Shown: piece after piece, positions 10,334 through 19,129 of the stretch
Position numbering within the stretch: position 1 is the stretch's first letter
Layout of the letters: every line of letters starts with the position of its first letter
Assembly: GCA_028343615.1 (NCBI GenBank)
Contig: JAOLZA010000005.1
Span: 1-64,000, forward strand
Length of the DNA stretch: 64,000 nt
Source: Verrucomicrobiota bacterium
GTDB taxonomy: Bacteria; Verrucomicrobiota; Verrucomicrobiia; Limisphaerales; UBA1100
Direction of reading: 5' to 3'
Notes under the pieces: generated by a model
The model's database searches: none
Seen by the model: only the letters and a program-made list of their open reading frames with translations
What the model was told of the DNA's origin: nothing
Made by a program: the position numbers and the translations under genes

Positions 10334-10903
10334 TCAAAATCCCAACCGCATCGCACGGTCATTCAACTGTTCCTGCCATTTTTGGAGGTAGCTGTATTGG
10401 TGGAATAGGGGTTCGAGGGTTTCGGGTGTCCAGTTTTCGTTGAGGGACTGGAGTTGGGTGTCGAGGTGTTGGAGGGTTTGGGTGAGAGTTTGTTGGAGGG
10501 AGTTTACCTTTTCAAGCCAGTCGAGGGCTTCAGGATAGGTTTGGGCTTTGAGGATGGGGGAGGTTTCGGCTTCGCGTTGGACGAGGAAAGGGTCGATGTC
10601 GCGCAAGAGTTGGCCGACTTGCTGGAAGAGGTCGGCGGTGGCGGAGAGGATATCGTGGACTTCGTCGGGCTTGTGGCCGCGTACGAGGGTGAGGAGGTGC
10701 TGGAGGCGGCGCTTGGGGTCGCGCAGAATTTCGTGCGCGGAGTTTAGATCGGCGAAGCGGGTTTGGGCGGTTTCTTTTTCAGCGGGATCAGTGAATTTAT
10801 CGGGGTGCGTGGCGGCGGAGCGAGTGAGGAATTTTGTTTTTAGTGCCTCCACCTCCAGCCACGGTTGTCGCGGTTCATCGAGCAGCGCAAAGGCGTCAGT
10901 CAT
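10334..10903 (-). CDS. J-domain co-chaperone (HscB/DnaJ-like)
   Basis: MTDAFALLDEPRQPWLEVEALKTKFLTRSAATHPDKF; HPDKF motif. Internal ATG at 10903 preferred over the ORF-track start at 10984. Confidence 0.75.
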   Translation of the reverse strand: MTDAFALLDEPRQPWLEVEALKTKFLTRSAATHPDKFTDPAEKETAQTRFADLNSAHEILRDPKRRLQHLLTLVRGHKPDEVHDILSATADLFQQVGQLLRDIDPFLVQREAETSPILKAQTYPEALDWLEKVNSLQQTLTQTLQHLDTQLQSLNENWTPETLEPLFHQYSYLQKWQEQLNDRAMRLGF

Positions 10904-11003
10904 TTTTGTTTTCCCGTTGCCACAGCCAAACGCCAAAGCCAATGGCGCTGGCAATGACGCCAAGAGCGAGCACGCCGAGCGCAATGAGGATTGAAAAGCT
11001 CAT
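10896..11003 (-). CDS. Tiny single-pass membrane protein, 35 aa
   Basis: MSFSILIALGVLALGVIASAIGFGVWLWQRENKND; ATGA overlap with the iscA stop, and its end overlaps the J-domain gene start at 10903; absent from the ORF track. Confidence 0.55.
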   Translation of the reverse strand: MSFSILIALGVLALGVIASAIGFGVWLWQRENKND

Positions 11004-11389
11004 GCGCTGAAACTTTCGCCGCAGGAACAGGTAGTAGCGGCGTTGGGGTTGTTGACTTTGAAACCGGAATCTTCGAAGCCGGTTTTGTAGTCCAGCTCGC
11101 TGCCGGTGACGTAGAGAGCGCTTTTTGGGTCCACCACGACGCGGATGCCGCAGCTTTCGACGAGGATGTCGCGATGGGCGGGGGTGTCCTGCAAATCCAT
11201 TTTGTACTGCAAGCCGCTGCAGCCACCGCCGGTGACGGCCACGCGCAACACGCCCTCGGGTCGACCTTGACGTTGGAGTAATCCGGAGACTTTGGTTGCT
11301 GCAGCATCGGTAAGCTTCACAAGGCGTTCGTCGCCGGTGCGATAGGTTACTTCGGTTGAGATTTCAGTTTTGCGTTTGCCTGCGAGCAT
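11000..11389 (-). CDS. Iron-sulfur cluster assembly accessory protein (IscA/ErpA family)
   Basis: LRVAVTGGGCSGLQYKMDL...TTCSCGESFSA: the three conserved A-type carrier Cys. Confidence 0.92.
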   Translation of the reverse strand: MLAGKRKTEISTEVTYRTGDERLVKLTDAAATKVSGLLQRQGRPEGVLRVAVTGGGCSGLQYKMDLQDTPAHRDILVESCGIRVVVDPKSALYVTGSELDYKTGFEDSGFKVNNPNAATTCSCGESFSA

Positions 11390-11468
11390 GGTCAGGAACT
11401 ATATGACAAGGAGGCGCGCGAATAAAGCATTTCAAAAGGGCGTCTTTTTTGAGAGGCTATTTTCCAGC

Positions 11469-13580
11469 ATGAGGCGGCTGTTTACCATTTTATTGATGCT
11501 AAGCGCGGGCATTGTGTCGGCGCAGGATTTTGATTTTGGGGCCAAAACAAAGATTTCCCTGCTCGTAAACCCCGCTCTGGCCAAGTCGGGCAGCACCGTG
11601 GAGGTGGGGATACGGCTGGAAATGCCCGACGGTTGGCACACGTACTGGCGCAACGCTGGGGAAAACGGCACTCCTACTACTATAAAGTGGACACTGCCCG
11701 AAGGCATCACCGCCGGCGAAATTCAGTGGCCTGTGCCGGAGAAGGTGGAGTGGTTGGAAATGTTCACTTACGCCTACCACGGCGAAGTGCTATTGATCGT
11801 GCCTCTCACGCTTTCGGCGGATTTGCCCGTGGGCGAGCACACGCTGGCCGCCAAAGTCGATTGGCTTGAGTGCGAAGAAACTTGCATCCCCGGCGAAACG
11901 GGAGTGAGCGCGAAGCTGTTCGTCGGTGCGGAAACCAAGCCCGGCCCGCACGCGGAATTGTTCGCCAAATCCCGTGCCCAATGGCCTGCTGAAAATAAGA
12001 TTCCCAAACTCCGCGCCCAATGGGCTGACTCGCCCAATGCCGTTGGCGAGCGCACATTGGAACTTATCGTGCCGGTGGACAGCAAAGAAAACAACGTGCA
12101 TTTTCTGCCCTTTGGGACCACGGCCAAGAAATGGGAAATCGCCCACGCCACCACGCTCACAAAAGGCGAAAATGAATTCACCCTTTCGAAAATTATCACC
12201 AGCAAAGGCGGCAACTGGCCCACCGAAGTGCGCGGCGTGGTGCGTTTCGAAACAGAAGGCAAAGTAACCAGCTACGAAACGGCGTTTCAAATTGGGGCAA
12301 CGGAACCGGAAGGAAAATCGAGCGGTGGTGCTGAGGGCGATTCGCCCAAATCTATTGGGTACATTTTGAGCTTCGCTTTTTTGGGTGGGTTAATTCTTAA
12401 CATCATGCCGTGTGTGCTGCCGGTGATTTCGATGAAAATTCTGGGCTTCGTTCAGCAAAGCAATGAAGCCCCAGGGCGCTTGCGAAATCTTGGGATTACT
12501 TATGGGCTGGGCGTGTTTTTTTCGTTCATGGTGTTGGCGGGGATGATGATTGCTGCCAAGAAAGCAACGGGCATGGCATCGTGGGGAATGCAAATGCAGA
12601 GCCCCGTTTTTAATTTGGTTTTGATGGTCGTGGTCACGCTGGTGGCTTTGAATTTATTTGGCCTGTTCGAGGTTACGCTGGGCGGCGGCAGCGCGATGAC
12701 GAAGGCCAACGCGTTGGCCAGCCGAGAGGGGTATCTCGGCGCGTTCTTTAATGGCATCCTCGCCACAGCGTTGGCCACGCCCTGCACGGCACCGTTTTTG
12801 GCCGGCGGCATGGGCGCGGCGCTCACGCAATCCAATGGTGTGATCATTGCGGCCATGACCGCGGTGGCAGCGGGGTTGGCGTTCCCGTATGTGCTGCTCA
12901 GTTTCAAGCCCGGTTGGCTGAAGATACTTCCCAAGCCAGGAGATTGGATGGTGCAGTTCAAACAAATCATGGGCTTTCCGATGTTGGCGGCGGCGGTTTG
13001 GATTCTGTCTTTCACTGGCCCGATGTTTGGCAAGGGCGGTGTCATGTGGCTGGGTGTGTTGCTAGTGTTTGTGGGTTTGACGGCGTGGGTGTTTGGGGAA
13101 TTTATGCAACGCACAGTGGCAAAAAGTTCCAAGCCAATCATCGTGTGCGCGCTCATATTGATCAGCGGTTATAGTGTGGCTTTGGAATGGGGGCTGGACT
13201 GGCAACAGAGGTGGACTCAAGAGATGAAATGGGAGCGATGGAGCCCCGAAGCCGTCGCAAAAGCCCGTGCGGCAGGACATCCGGTGTTGGTGGATTTCAC
13301 CGCCGACTGGTGCCTGACTTGCAAATTCACCAAAGCGGCTGCGATTGACGTGGATTCTGTTATCAAAAAAATGGCCGATGTGGATGGGGTGGCATTCATT
13401 GCGGATTGGACCAACAAGGATCAAACGATCACGAAAGTTTTGCAAAAATACCAGCGTGCTGGCGTGCCGTTGGTGTTGGTTTATCCGTCGGAAGGGGAGG
13501 CTATTGTTTTGCCGCCGGTGATGAGTGGGCCCGAAAAGGTCTTGGAAGCATTGGGCAAAGCTGGTAAAGTTTCCCCCTGA
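11469..13580 (+). CDS. DsbD-like thiol:disulfide interchange protein
   Basis: Signal peptide, N-terminal DsbD-like domain, multi-TM region with NIMPCVLPVISMKILGF and ATPCTAPFL, C-terminal thioredoxin-like DFTADWCLTCK. Confidence 0.9.
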   Translation: MRRLFTILLMLSAGIVSAQDFDFGAKTKISLLVNPALAKSGSTVEVGIRLEMPDGWHTYWRNAGENGTPTTIKWTLPEGITAGEIQWPVPEKVEWLEMFTYAYHGEVLLIVPLTLSADLPVGEHTLAAKVDWLECEETCIPGETGVSAKLFVGAETKPGPHAELFAKSRAQWPAENKIPKLRAQWADSPNAVGERTLELIVPVDSKENNVHFLPFGTTAKKWEIAHATTLTKGENEFTLSKIITSKGGNWPTEVRGVVRFETEGKVTSYETAFQIGATEPEGKSSGGAEGDSPKSIGYILSFAFLGGLILNIMPCVLPVISMKILGFVQQSNEAPGRLRNLGITYGLGVFFSFMVLAGMMIAAKKATGMASWGMQMQSPVFNLVLMVVVTLVALNLFGLFEVTLGGGSAMTKANALASREGYLGAFFNGILATALATPCTAPFLAGGMGAALTQSNGVIIAAMTAVAAGLAFPYVLLSFKPGWLKILPKPGDWMVQFKQIMGFPMLAAAVWILSFTGPMFGKGGVMWLGVLLVFVGLTAWVFGEFMQRTVAKSSKPIIVCALILISGYSVALEWGLDWQQRWTQEMKWERWSPEAVAKARAAGHPVLVDFTADWCLTCKFTKAAAIDVDSVIKKMADVDGVAFIADWTNKDQTITKVLQKYQRAGVPLVLVYPSEGEAIVLPPVMSGPEKVLEALGKAGKVSP

Positions 13581-13611
13581 ATTCGTCAGGGAGGGCGAAC
13601 TTGTTTTACCA

Positions 13612-14712
13612 ATGAAAAATCTGAAACCCGTTTTCGCGGCGGTATTTTTGTGTGTTGCTGTGGGCTGCCAAACGATTGGGCCGCGTTCGTTGCGGTCGAC
13701 GCATCCACAATATAACCACGCCATCTCGCGCACCCTGGATGAGCAGTTTCTGCTGAACCTCGTGCGATTGAAGTATCGCGATAATCCTTTTTTTCTTGAG
13801 GTGAGCAGCGTGACCACGCAGCAATCGGTGGAAACCGAAATGAGCGCGAGCGTGAAATTTCTGCGGGGCGGTGACACGCTCACGCCGTCGGCGGGGATGA
13901 CTTACAAAGAAACTCCCACCATTTCTTATGCACCTTTGCGCGGTGACCAGTTTTTGAAACAAATTCTTTCGCCGGTGCCTTTGGAGGCGGTGCTGATTCT
14001 CACACAAAGCGGGTGGAGCGTGGAACGGGTAGTCAGTATTTGTGTGGAGCGTGTGAATAGCTTGGACAACGCGAGCAATGCCTCAGGCCCCACGCCGGCA
14101 CGCGCGCCGCGGTTTGAGAAATTTCAGGAAATGGTTGGCATTCTGCGCGAGTTGCAACTGGCGGATGCGCTGGAGCTGGGTGCAGCGCAGTGTTTGCCGG
14201 ATGCAAACGGAAAGACGCGACCGGGCCATGATTTGGTGCTGCGCGTGCGACCGGTGGCGACGCTGGCCCCGCGCATTGTGCGGCTCAAGGAATTGCTGGG
14301 CGTGCCGAACGCGGGGAATGAGATGCGGTTGGTGAATGATTTTTTGAATCGCCCGGAAAATGGATTGGCTGTGCGCACTCGTTCGATGATGGGAATTTTG
14401 TTTTATTTGTCGCACAACGCTGAAGTACCCGTAGCGCATCGCGAGGCAGAGCTAGTGACGCGCACGTTGGCAGCTGACAACACAGCGTTTGATTGGAATA
14501 AAGTGACGGGCGGACTCTTCCGTGTGAAATCAGCCGACACGCGCCCCGCCAACGCCTTCGTGAGCGTGGCCTATCGCGGTAAATGGTTTTACCTCGCGGA
14601 CAATGATTTGGAGAGCAAGAGCACGTTTATGTTGCTGACGCAGTTATTCAATTTACAGGCGGGGCAGATTAAGACCGTGGCACCGGCTTTAACAATTGGG
14701 GTTGGCGGTTGA
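13612..14712 (+). CDS. Hypothetical lipoprotein
   Basis: MKNLKPVFAAVFLCVAVGCQTIG lipobox; no recognised domain. Confidence 0.65.
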   Translation: MKNLKPVFAAVFLCVAVGCQTIGPRSLRSTHPQYNHAISRTLDEQFLLNLVRLKYRDNPFFLEVSSVTTQQSVETEMSASVKFLRGGDTLTPSAGMTYKETPTISYAPLRGDQFLKQILSPVPLEAVLILTQSGWSVERVVSICVERVNSLDNASNASGPTPARAPRFEKFQEMVGILRELQLADALELGAAQCLPDANGKTRPGHDLVLRVRPVATLAPRIVRLKELLGVPNAGNEMRLVNDFLNRPENGLAVRTRSMMGILFYLSHNAEVPVAHREAELVTRTLAADNTAFDWNKVTGGLFRVKSADTRPANAFVSVAYRGKWFYLADNDLESKSTFMLLTQLFNLQAGQIKTVAPALTIGVGG

Positions 14713-14740
14713 GTACTGAGGGGGTAAGGTGCCGATCTTT

Positions 14741-15247
14741 ATGAGCGACACTAGTACGAAACCATTGGTAGGAGTCATCATGGGCAGTCATTCAGACTGG
14801 GCCGTGATGGAGAATTGTGCGAAGCAACTCAAGGATCTTGGGGTACCTTTTGAGGCGAAGGTGATTTCGGCGCATCGCACGCCAGAGTTGTTGCACCGAT
14901 GGGTGAGCAGTTCGACGGAGAACGGAATGGAGGTTATCATAGCGGCTGCCGGTGGTGCAGCGCATTTGGCGGGGGTGACCGCGGCGATTACTTCGGTGCC
15001 GGTACTGGGGGTGCCTATGAAGGCTTGGAGTACGGAGGGGCTCGATTCATTACTTTCAATTGTGCAAATGCCCGGTGGGGTGCCAGTGGGTACTTTGGCG
15101 GTCGGTAAACCGGGTGCGAAAAACGCGGCATTACTGGCCACAGCCATCCTCGGAAACAAATATTCGGAGTACAAAAAGGCGTACGAAGATTTCCGCACGC
15201 AACAAACTGCCGATGGTGAGGCGAAGCAGGATTTGCCGGAAGTTTAA
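14741..15247 (+). CDS. purE: N5-carboxyaminoimidazole ribonucleotide mutase
   Basis: VGVIMGSHSDWAVM...VISAHRTPELL...AAAGGAAHLAGVTAA. Confidence 0.95.
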   Translation: MSDTSTKPLVGVIMGSHSDWAVMENCAKQLKDLGVPFEAKVISAHRTPELLHRWVSSSTENGMEVIIAAAGGAAHLAGVTAAITSVPVLGVPMKAWSTEGLDSLLSIVQMPGGVPVGTLAVGKPGAKNAALLATAILGNKYSEYKKAYEDFRTQQTADGEAKQDLPEV

Positions 15248-15366
15248 GTTCAGGGCGTTTTTTTCTGTCATATTGTTTTTTTGCTCGCCGCGCGCGAGTG
15301 GGGTGGGTAGATACGGGCCCAGTAACTTGTCACAAGTGCTGTTTCTTTTAATAATTAGATATTATA

Positions 15367-16314
15367 GTGAAAATCTTTTCCGGCAGATCCAATCGACCCC
15401 TCGCTAAGTCCATTGCGGAAAGCATCAATATGCCCCTTGGCAAGGCCCTTATCCGCGATTTCCCCAATGGTGAAACCTTTGTGAAGATTGATGAAAACGT
15501 GCGCGGTGAGGACACGTATGTGATCCAAAGCACTTGCCCACCGGCAAACCAAAATTTGATGGAGCTGTTTATTATGATTGATGCTCTCCGTCGCGCGAGT
15601 GCCAATCGGATTACCGCTGTGCTACCTTTTTATGGCTATGCGCGGCAGGATCGCAAAGACCAGCCGCGGGTGCCCATCAGTGCAAAGCTGGTGGCCAACT
15701 TATTGGTGGCTTCGGGGGTGAATCGCGTGCTCACTTGCGATTTACACGCTCAACAGATTCAGGGGTTTTTCGATATTCCGGTGGATCATTTGTATGCAGC
15801 GCCGGTGATTTTTGAATACCTTAAAACACTCGATTTGGGCGATGAACTGGCGGTGGTGAGCCCTGATGTGGGCGGCATCAAAATGGCGCATGCCTACTCG
15901 CAAATGCTGCACGCAAGCCTCGCGATCGTGGCCAAGCGGCGGGTTTCGGATACGGAAACTGAGACCGTTTCGGTCATCGGCAAGGTACGCGGGAAGACAG
16001 TATTATTAGTAGATGATCTCACGGAAACGGCGGGTACGTTGGTTTCCGCGGCGCGATTGCTGCGGCGGCGTGGGGCTAAAAAGATAATTGCGGCAGTTTC
16101 CCACTGTGTTTTGAATGATTTGGGCGCAAAAAGAATCCGAAAATCAAACATTGACGAACTTATCTCGACTGATACTGTTCCCCGCCCCGAAATCAAGGGC
16201 TTAAAGCTGACCACTTTGTCGGTGGCTGCACTGCTTGGAGAGGCGATTAAACGGATTCACACGAATTCATCGATCACATCGCTTTTTGAATTTGATGGAG
16301 TGAGGATAGGATAA
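15367..16314 (+). CDS. prs: Ribose-phosphate pyrophosphokinase
   Basis: MKIFSGRSNRPLAKSIAESI...GYARQDRKDQPR...LLVDDLTETAGTL; GTG start. Confidence 0.95.
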   Translation: MKIFSGRSNRPLAKSIAESINMPLGKALIRDFPNGETFVKIDENVRGEDTYVIQSTCPPANQNLMELFIMIDALRRASANRITAVLPFYGYARQDRKDQPRVPISAKLVANLLVASGVNRVLTCDLHAQQIQGFFDIPVDHLYAAPVIFEYLKTLDLGDELAVVSPDVGGIKMAHAYSQMLHASLAIVAKRRVSDTETETVSVIGKVRGKTVLLVDDLTETAGTLVSAARLLRRRGAKKIIAAVSHCVLNDLGAKRIRKSNIDELISTDTVPRPEIKGLKLTTLSVAALLGEAIKRIHTNSSITSLFEFDGVRIG

Positions 16315-16322
16315 ATAGGACG

Positions 16323-16988
16323 ATGAAAGCAATTGAACTAGCTGCCAACGCGCGCACCGCAAAAAAACGCAACCAAGTCAGAGCCCTCCGGCACACCGGC
16401 AGTATGCCCGCTGTAATATACGGGAGCGGCGAAGGTGCTGAGCAACTAGAATTGGACAAGAAAAGTTTCCAAAGGGTGATGGCCTCCACCTCCGCCACGG
16501 CGGTTTTGGTGAACCTCAACCTCGCCGGCAACAGCCGTTTGGCATTGATTCAGGAAGTGCAGCATCACCCGCTGAGCCGCCAACCGTTGCACGTGGATTT
16601 CCGCGAAGTACATAAGGATCAGCAAGTGCAGGTTACAGTGCCCGTGGTTGCGGTGGGCGAAGCGGTGGGAGTGAAAGTCGGCGGCGGTAACCTCGAACAC
16701 GTGATGCGTCAGGTTCACGTGATTGGCTCCCCGGCCGAGTTGCCGGAAATGATCGAGGTGGATATTAGCGAGCTGGCAATTGGCAGCACTCTGCACGTCA
16801 GCGACATTGTCAGGCCCGCAGGTGTTGAAATTTTGGATAATTCTAGTAATCCGGTCTTCTCTGTATCCCGTCCGCGTGTTGAGGTGGTGGAAACTCCTGC
16901 CGAAGGCGAAGAAGGCGAAGAAGGAGCCGAGGTCGAAGGTGCCGAAGGTGATGCTAAACCCGAGGAAGGCGGGGGCGACAAAAAGTAA
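16323..16988 (+). CDS. rplY: 50S ribosomal protein L25 (general stress protein Ctc type)
   Basis: VRALRHTGSMPAVIYGSGE...HPLSRQPLHVDFREV; acidic Glu/Gly tail. Confidence 0.92.
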   Translation: MKAIELAANARTAKKRNQVRALRHTGSMPAVIYGSGEGAEQLELDKKSFQRVMASTSATAVLVNLNLAGNSRLALIQEVQHHPLSRQPLHVDFREVHKDQQVQVTVPVVAVGEAVGVKVGGGNLEHVMRQVHVIGSPAELPEMIEVDISELAIGSTLHVSDIVRPAGVEILDNSSNPVFSVSRPRVEVVETPAEGEEGEEGAEVEGAEGDAKPEEGGGDKK

Positions 16989-17009
16989 CCCGCCGCGAGC
17001 GGTGCGCCT

Positions 17010-17654
17010 ATGGAGGCTGCACATCTCATCGTGGGGCTTGGCAATCCGGGCGCGAATTACGAACGCACGCGCCACAACGCTGGGTTCCAAGCGGTGGAAC
17101 ATTTAGCCGCAAAATGGGGTGCCAAATGGGTCGACGAAAAGAAGAAGTTTTCCGCGCGGCTTGCCCGGACGGAAGTATCTGGGCACACAGTGCTGCTTTG
17201 CGAGCCGCTGACGTTTATGAATCTCAGCGGCGAAGCGGTGAGCTCGATTTGCGATTTTTATAAAATCGACGAAGCCATCCGCGTGCTGGCGATTGTGGAT
17301 GATGCAAATATTGATTTTGGCGAAATCCGGCTCCGAAAAGGCGGTAGCGCCGGAGGTCATAACGGACTGCGGTCGATTGAGCAGCACTTGGCTACGCCGG
17401 AGTATCCGCGCCTGCGCATTGGAGTGGGTCGACCGAATGATAACCGTCAGGAATTGGCCGCCCACGTGTTGGGCAAGTTTGACGAAAACGAAGAGGCAGC
17501 ACTGAAATTGGTGCTGGAAAAATTGGCAGCGCAGGTGAACAGTTGGCTAAGCCACGGTCCGGAACGGGCGATGAATGAATTTAACGGGAAGGTTTTTCCT
17601 CCCGATACAGACGAACCAGTCAATATAGAAGAGAAAGAAGAAACAGAAACGTGA
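17010..17654 (+). CDS. pth: Peptidyl-tRNA hydrolase
   Basis: LIVGLGNPGANYERTRHNAGFQAVEHLA...AGGHNGLRSIEQHL. Confidence 0.95.
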   Translation: MEAAHLIVGLGNPGANYERTRHNAGFQAVEHLAAKWGAKWVDEKKKFSARLARTEVSGHTVLLCEPLTFMNLSGEAVSSICDFYKIDEAIRVLAIVDDANIDFGEIRLRKGGSAGGHNGLRSIEQHLATPEYPRLRIGVGRPNDNRQELAAHVLGKFDENEEAALKLVLEKLAAQVNSWLSHGPERAMNEFNGKVFPPDTDEPVNIEEKEETET

Positions 17655-17965
17655 AGCGCTACGACGGATTATTCATCATCGACACTACCGGCCAGTCCGA
17701 TAGTGTGGACGAGCACATCACCAAACTCACCGGTCTCATCAGCGAAGCCGGCGGGAAGGTGACCAACGAACAAAAAATTGGCCGCCGCGGCTTTGTTCGC
17801 ATTGCCAACAAACGTCATAAAGGCGGCTTCTACGTGAACCTCCAGTTCGAATTGGATGGCGGCGCACTCGAAGGACTGCGCAAGGAACTGGGCAAACGCC
17901 CGGAATTTTTTCGCGCCCAAATCACTCACTCCACTGGCACTCCACTCGAGCTGGCTGCCAGTTAA
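17651..17965 (+). CDS. rpsF: 30S ribosomal protein S6
   Basis: MKRYDGLFIIDTTGQ...KIGRRGFVRIANKRHKGGFYVNLQFE. Confidence 0.9.
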   Translation: MKRYDGLFIIDTTGQSDSVDEHITKLTGLISEAGGKVTNEQKIGRRGFVRIANKRHKGGFYVNLQFELDGGALEGLRKELGKRPEFFRAQITHSTGTPLELAAS

Positions 17966-17988
17966 CCCAACTCCGAACTCCACCCGCT

Positions 17989-18441
17989 ATGCCGAATTAC
18001 AACAAGGTCATCCTTATGGGCAACCTCACTCGCGATCCCGAGGTGAAATATACTTCCGGCGGCACCGCTATCGCTAAGATCGGTATGGCCATCAACCGCA
18101 CGTGGACAAATAAAGAAGGCCAGAAGCAGGAGGAAACTACATTCGTCGATGTGGATGCTTTTGGCCGACAAGCGGAAGTCATTGGGCAGTATTTAAAAAA
18201 AGGCCGACCCGTGATGGTCGAAGGCCGCTTGAAGCTCGATCAGTGGGATGACAAGCAAACTGGACAAAAACGCAGCAAGCTCGGTGTGACGCTGGAAGGA
18301 TTTCAATTTCTTGATTCTGGTGGTGCAGCCGGCGGCGGCGATGGTGGTAACTATCAAGCCCAAGGCAACGCACCGGCGGCTTCCGGTAATTCCAGTGCCC
18401 CTGCGGCGAGTCTTCCAGAAGATGACGACGTGCCATTTTAA
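17989..18441 (+). CDS. ssb: Single-stranded DNA-binding protein
   Basis: MPNYNKVILMGNLTRDPEVKYTSGGTAIAKIGMAINR...EDDDVPF C-terminal tip. Confidence 0.95.
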   Translation: MPNYNKVILMGNLTRDPEVKYTSGGTAIAKIGMAINRTWTNKEGQKQEETTFVDVDAFGRQAEVIGQYLKKGRPVMVEGRLKLDQWDDKQTGQKRSKLGVTLEGFQFLDSGGAAGGGDGGNYQAQGNAPAASGNSSAPAASLPEDDDVPF

Positions 18442-18454
18442 TTTTTAATCCATT

Positions 18455-19000
18455 ATGCTTATATCCAAAAAAGAAACCGAAGTCATCCTCACCGAAAACA
18501 TGAGGGACCTCCGTGCCGCTGAAGGCGATACCGTGAAGGTGAAGCCCGGCTTCGCGCGCAATTTCCTTTTTCCTCAAGGCAAAGCCATCCCCGCTTCCGC
18601 GGGCAATCAGCGATACATCGAATCGTTGCAATCCCGCCGTGCAGAGCGTGAGGCTAGCGAGCGACAGCACATGGAGGAACTCCGCGATAGTCTCAAGAGT
18701 CTACGCTTACACATTAAGGTGAAGACCGGCGAAGCCGGAAAAATGTTCGGTTCTGTCACGGCTGGCACCATTTGTGATGAATTGCACAACCAATTTGACC
18801 TCGATCTGGATCGCAAAAAAGTGGCACTCCTCAAACCCCTGCGCGAGCTAGGTGAGTTTGACGTGAAGCTCAAGCTGCACACCGATTTGGAAGGCGAACT
18901 GAAGGTCTTTGTGGAAAGCGAGAACCCGCTGCCCACTCCGCAATCCGTGGCTGACGAGGAAGCCGCCAAAAAAGCTGCAGCGGAAAAAGCCACCGAATAA
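18455..19000 (+). CDS. rplI: 50S ribosomal protein L9
   Basis: GDTVKVKPGFARNFLFPQGKAIPAS L9 N-domain signature. Confidence 0.95.
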   Translation: MLISKKETEVILTENMRDLRAAEGDTVKVKPGFARNFLFPQGKAIPASAGNQRYIESLQSRRAEREASERQHMEELRDSLKSLRLHIKVKTGEAGKMFGSVTAGTICDELHNQFDLDLDRKKVALLKPLRELGEFDVKLKLHTDLEGELKVFVESENPLPTPQSVADEEAAKKAAAEKATE

Positions 19001-19016
19001 CAGGATATTTTCCAAT

Positions 19017-19050
19017 GGCCGTCCCGTATCAAAGCGGGGCGGCCTTTTTT
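19017..19050 (+). terminator. Rho-independent terminator after rplI
   Basis: GGCCGTCCCG-TATCAAAG-CGGGGCGGCC followed by TTTTTT. Confidence 0.8.
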
Positions 19051-19129
19051 ATACCCCGCCCGCTGTGAACAAGCGGGGGTGCAAAGCTAGCAACTTCGCG
19101 TTGCCATCGAGGCGCACCTTCGTGTTTTC

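Noticed and set aside
15327-15355. Promoter-like TTGTCA-N17-AATAAT before prs
   Set aside because: Would leave almost no leader before the GTG at 15367; too weak to call without transcription data.
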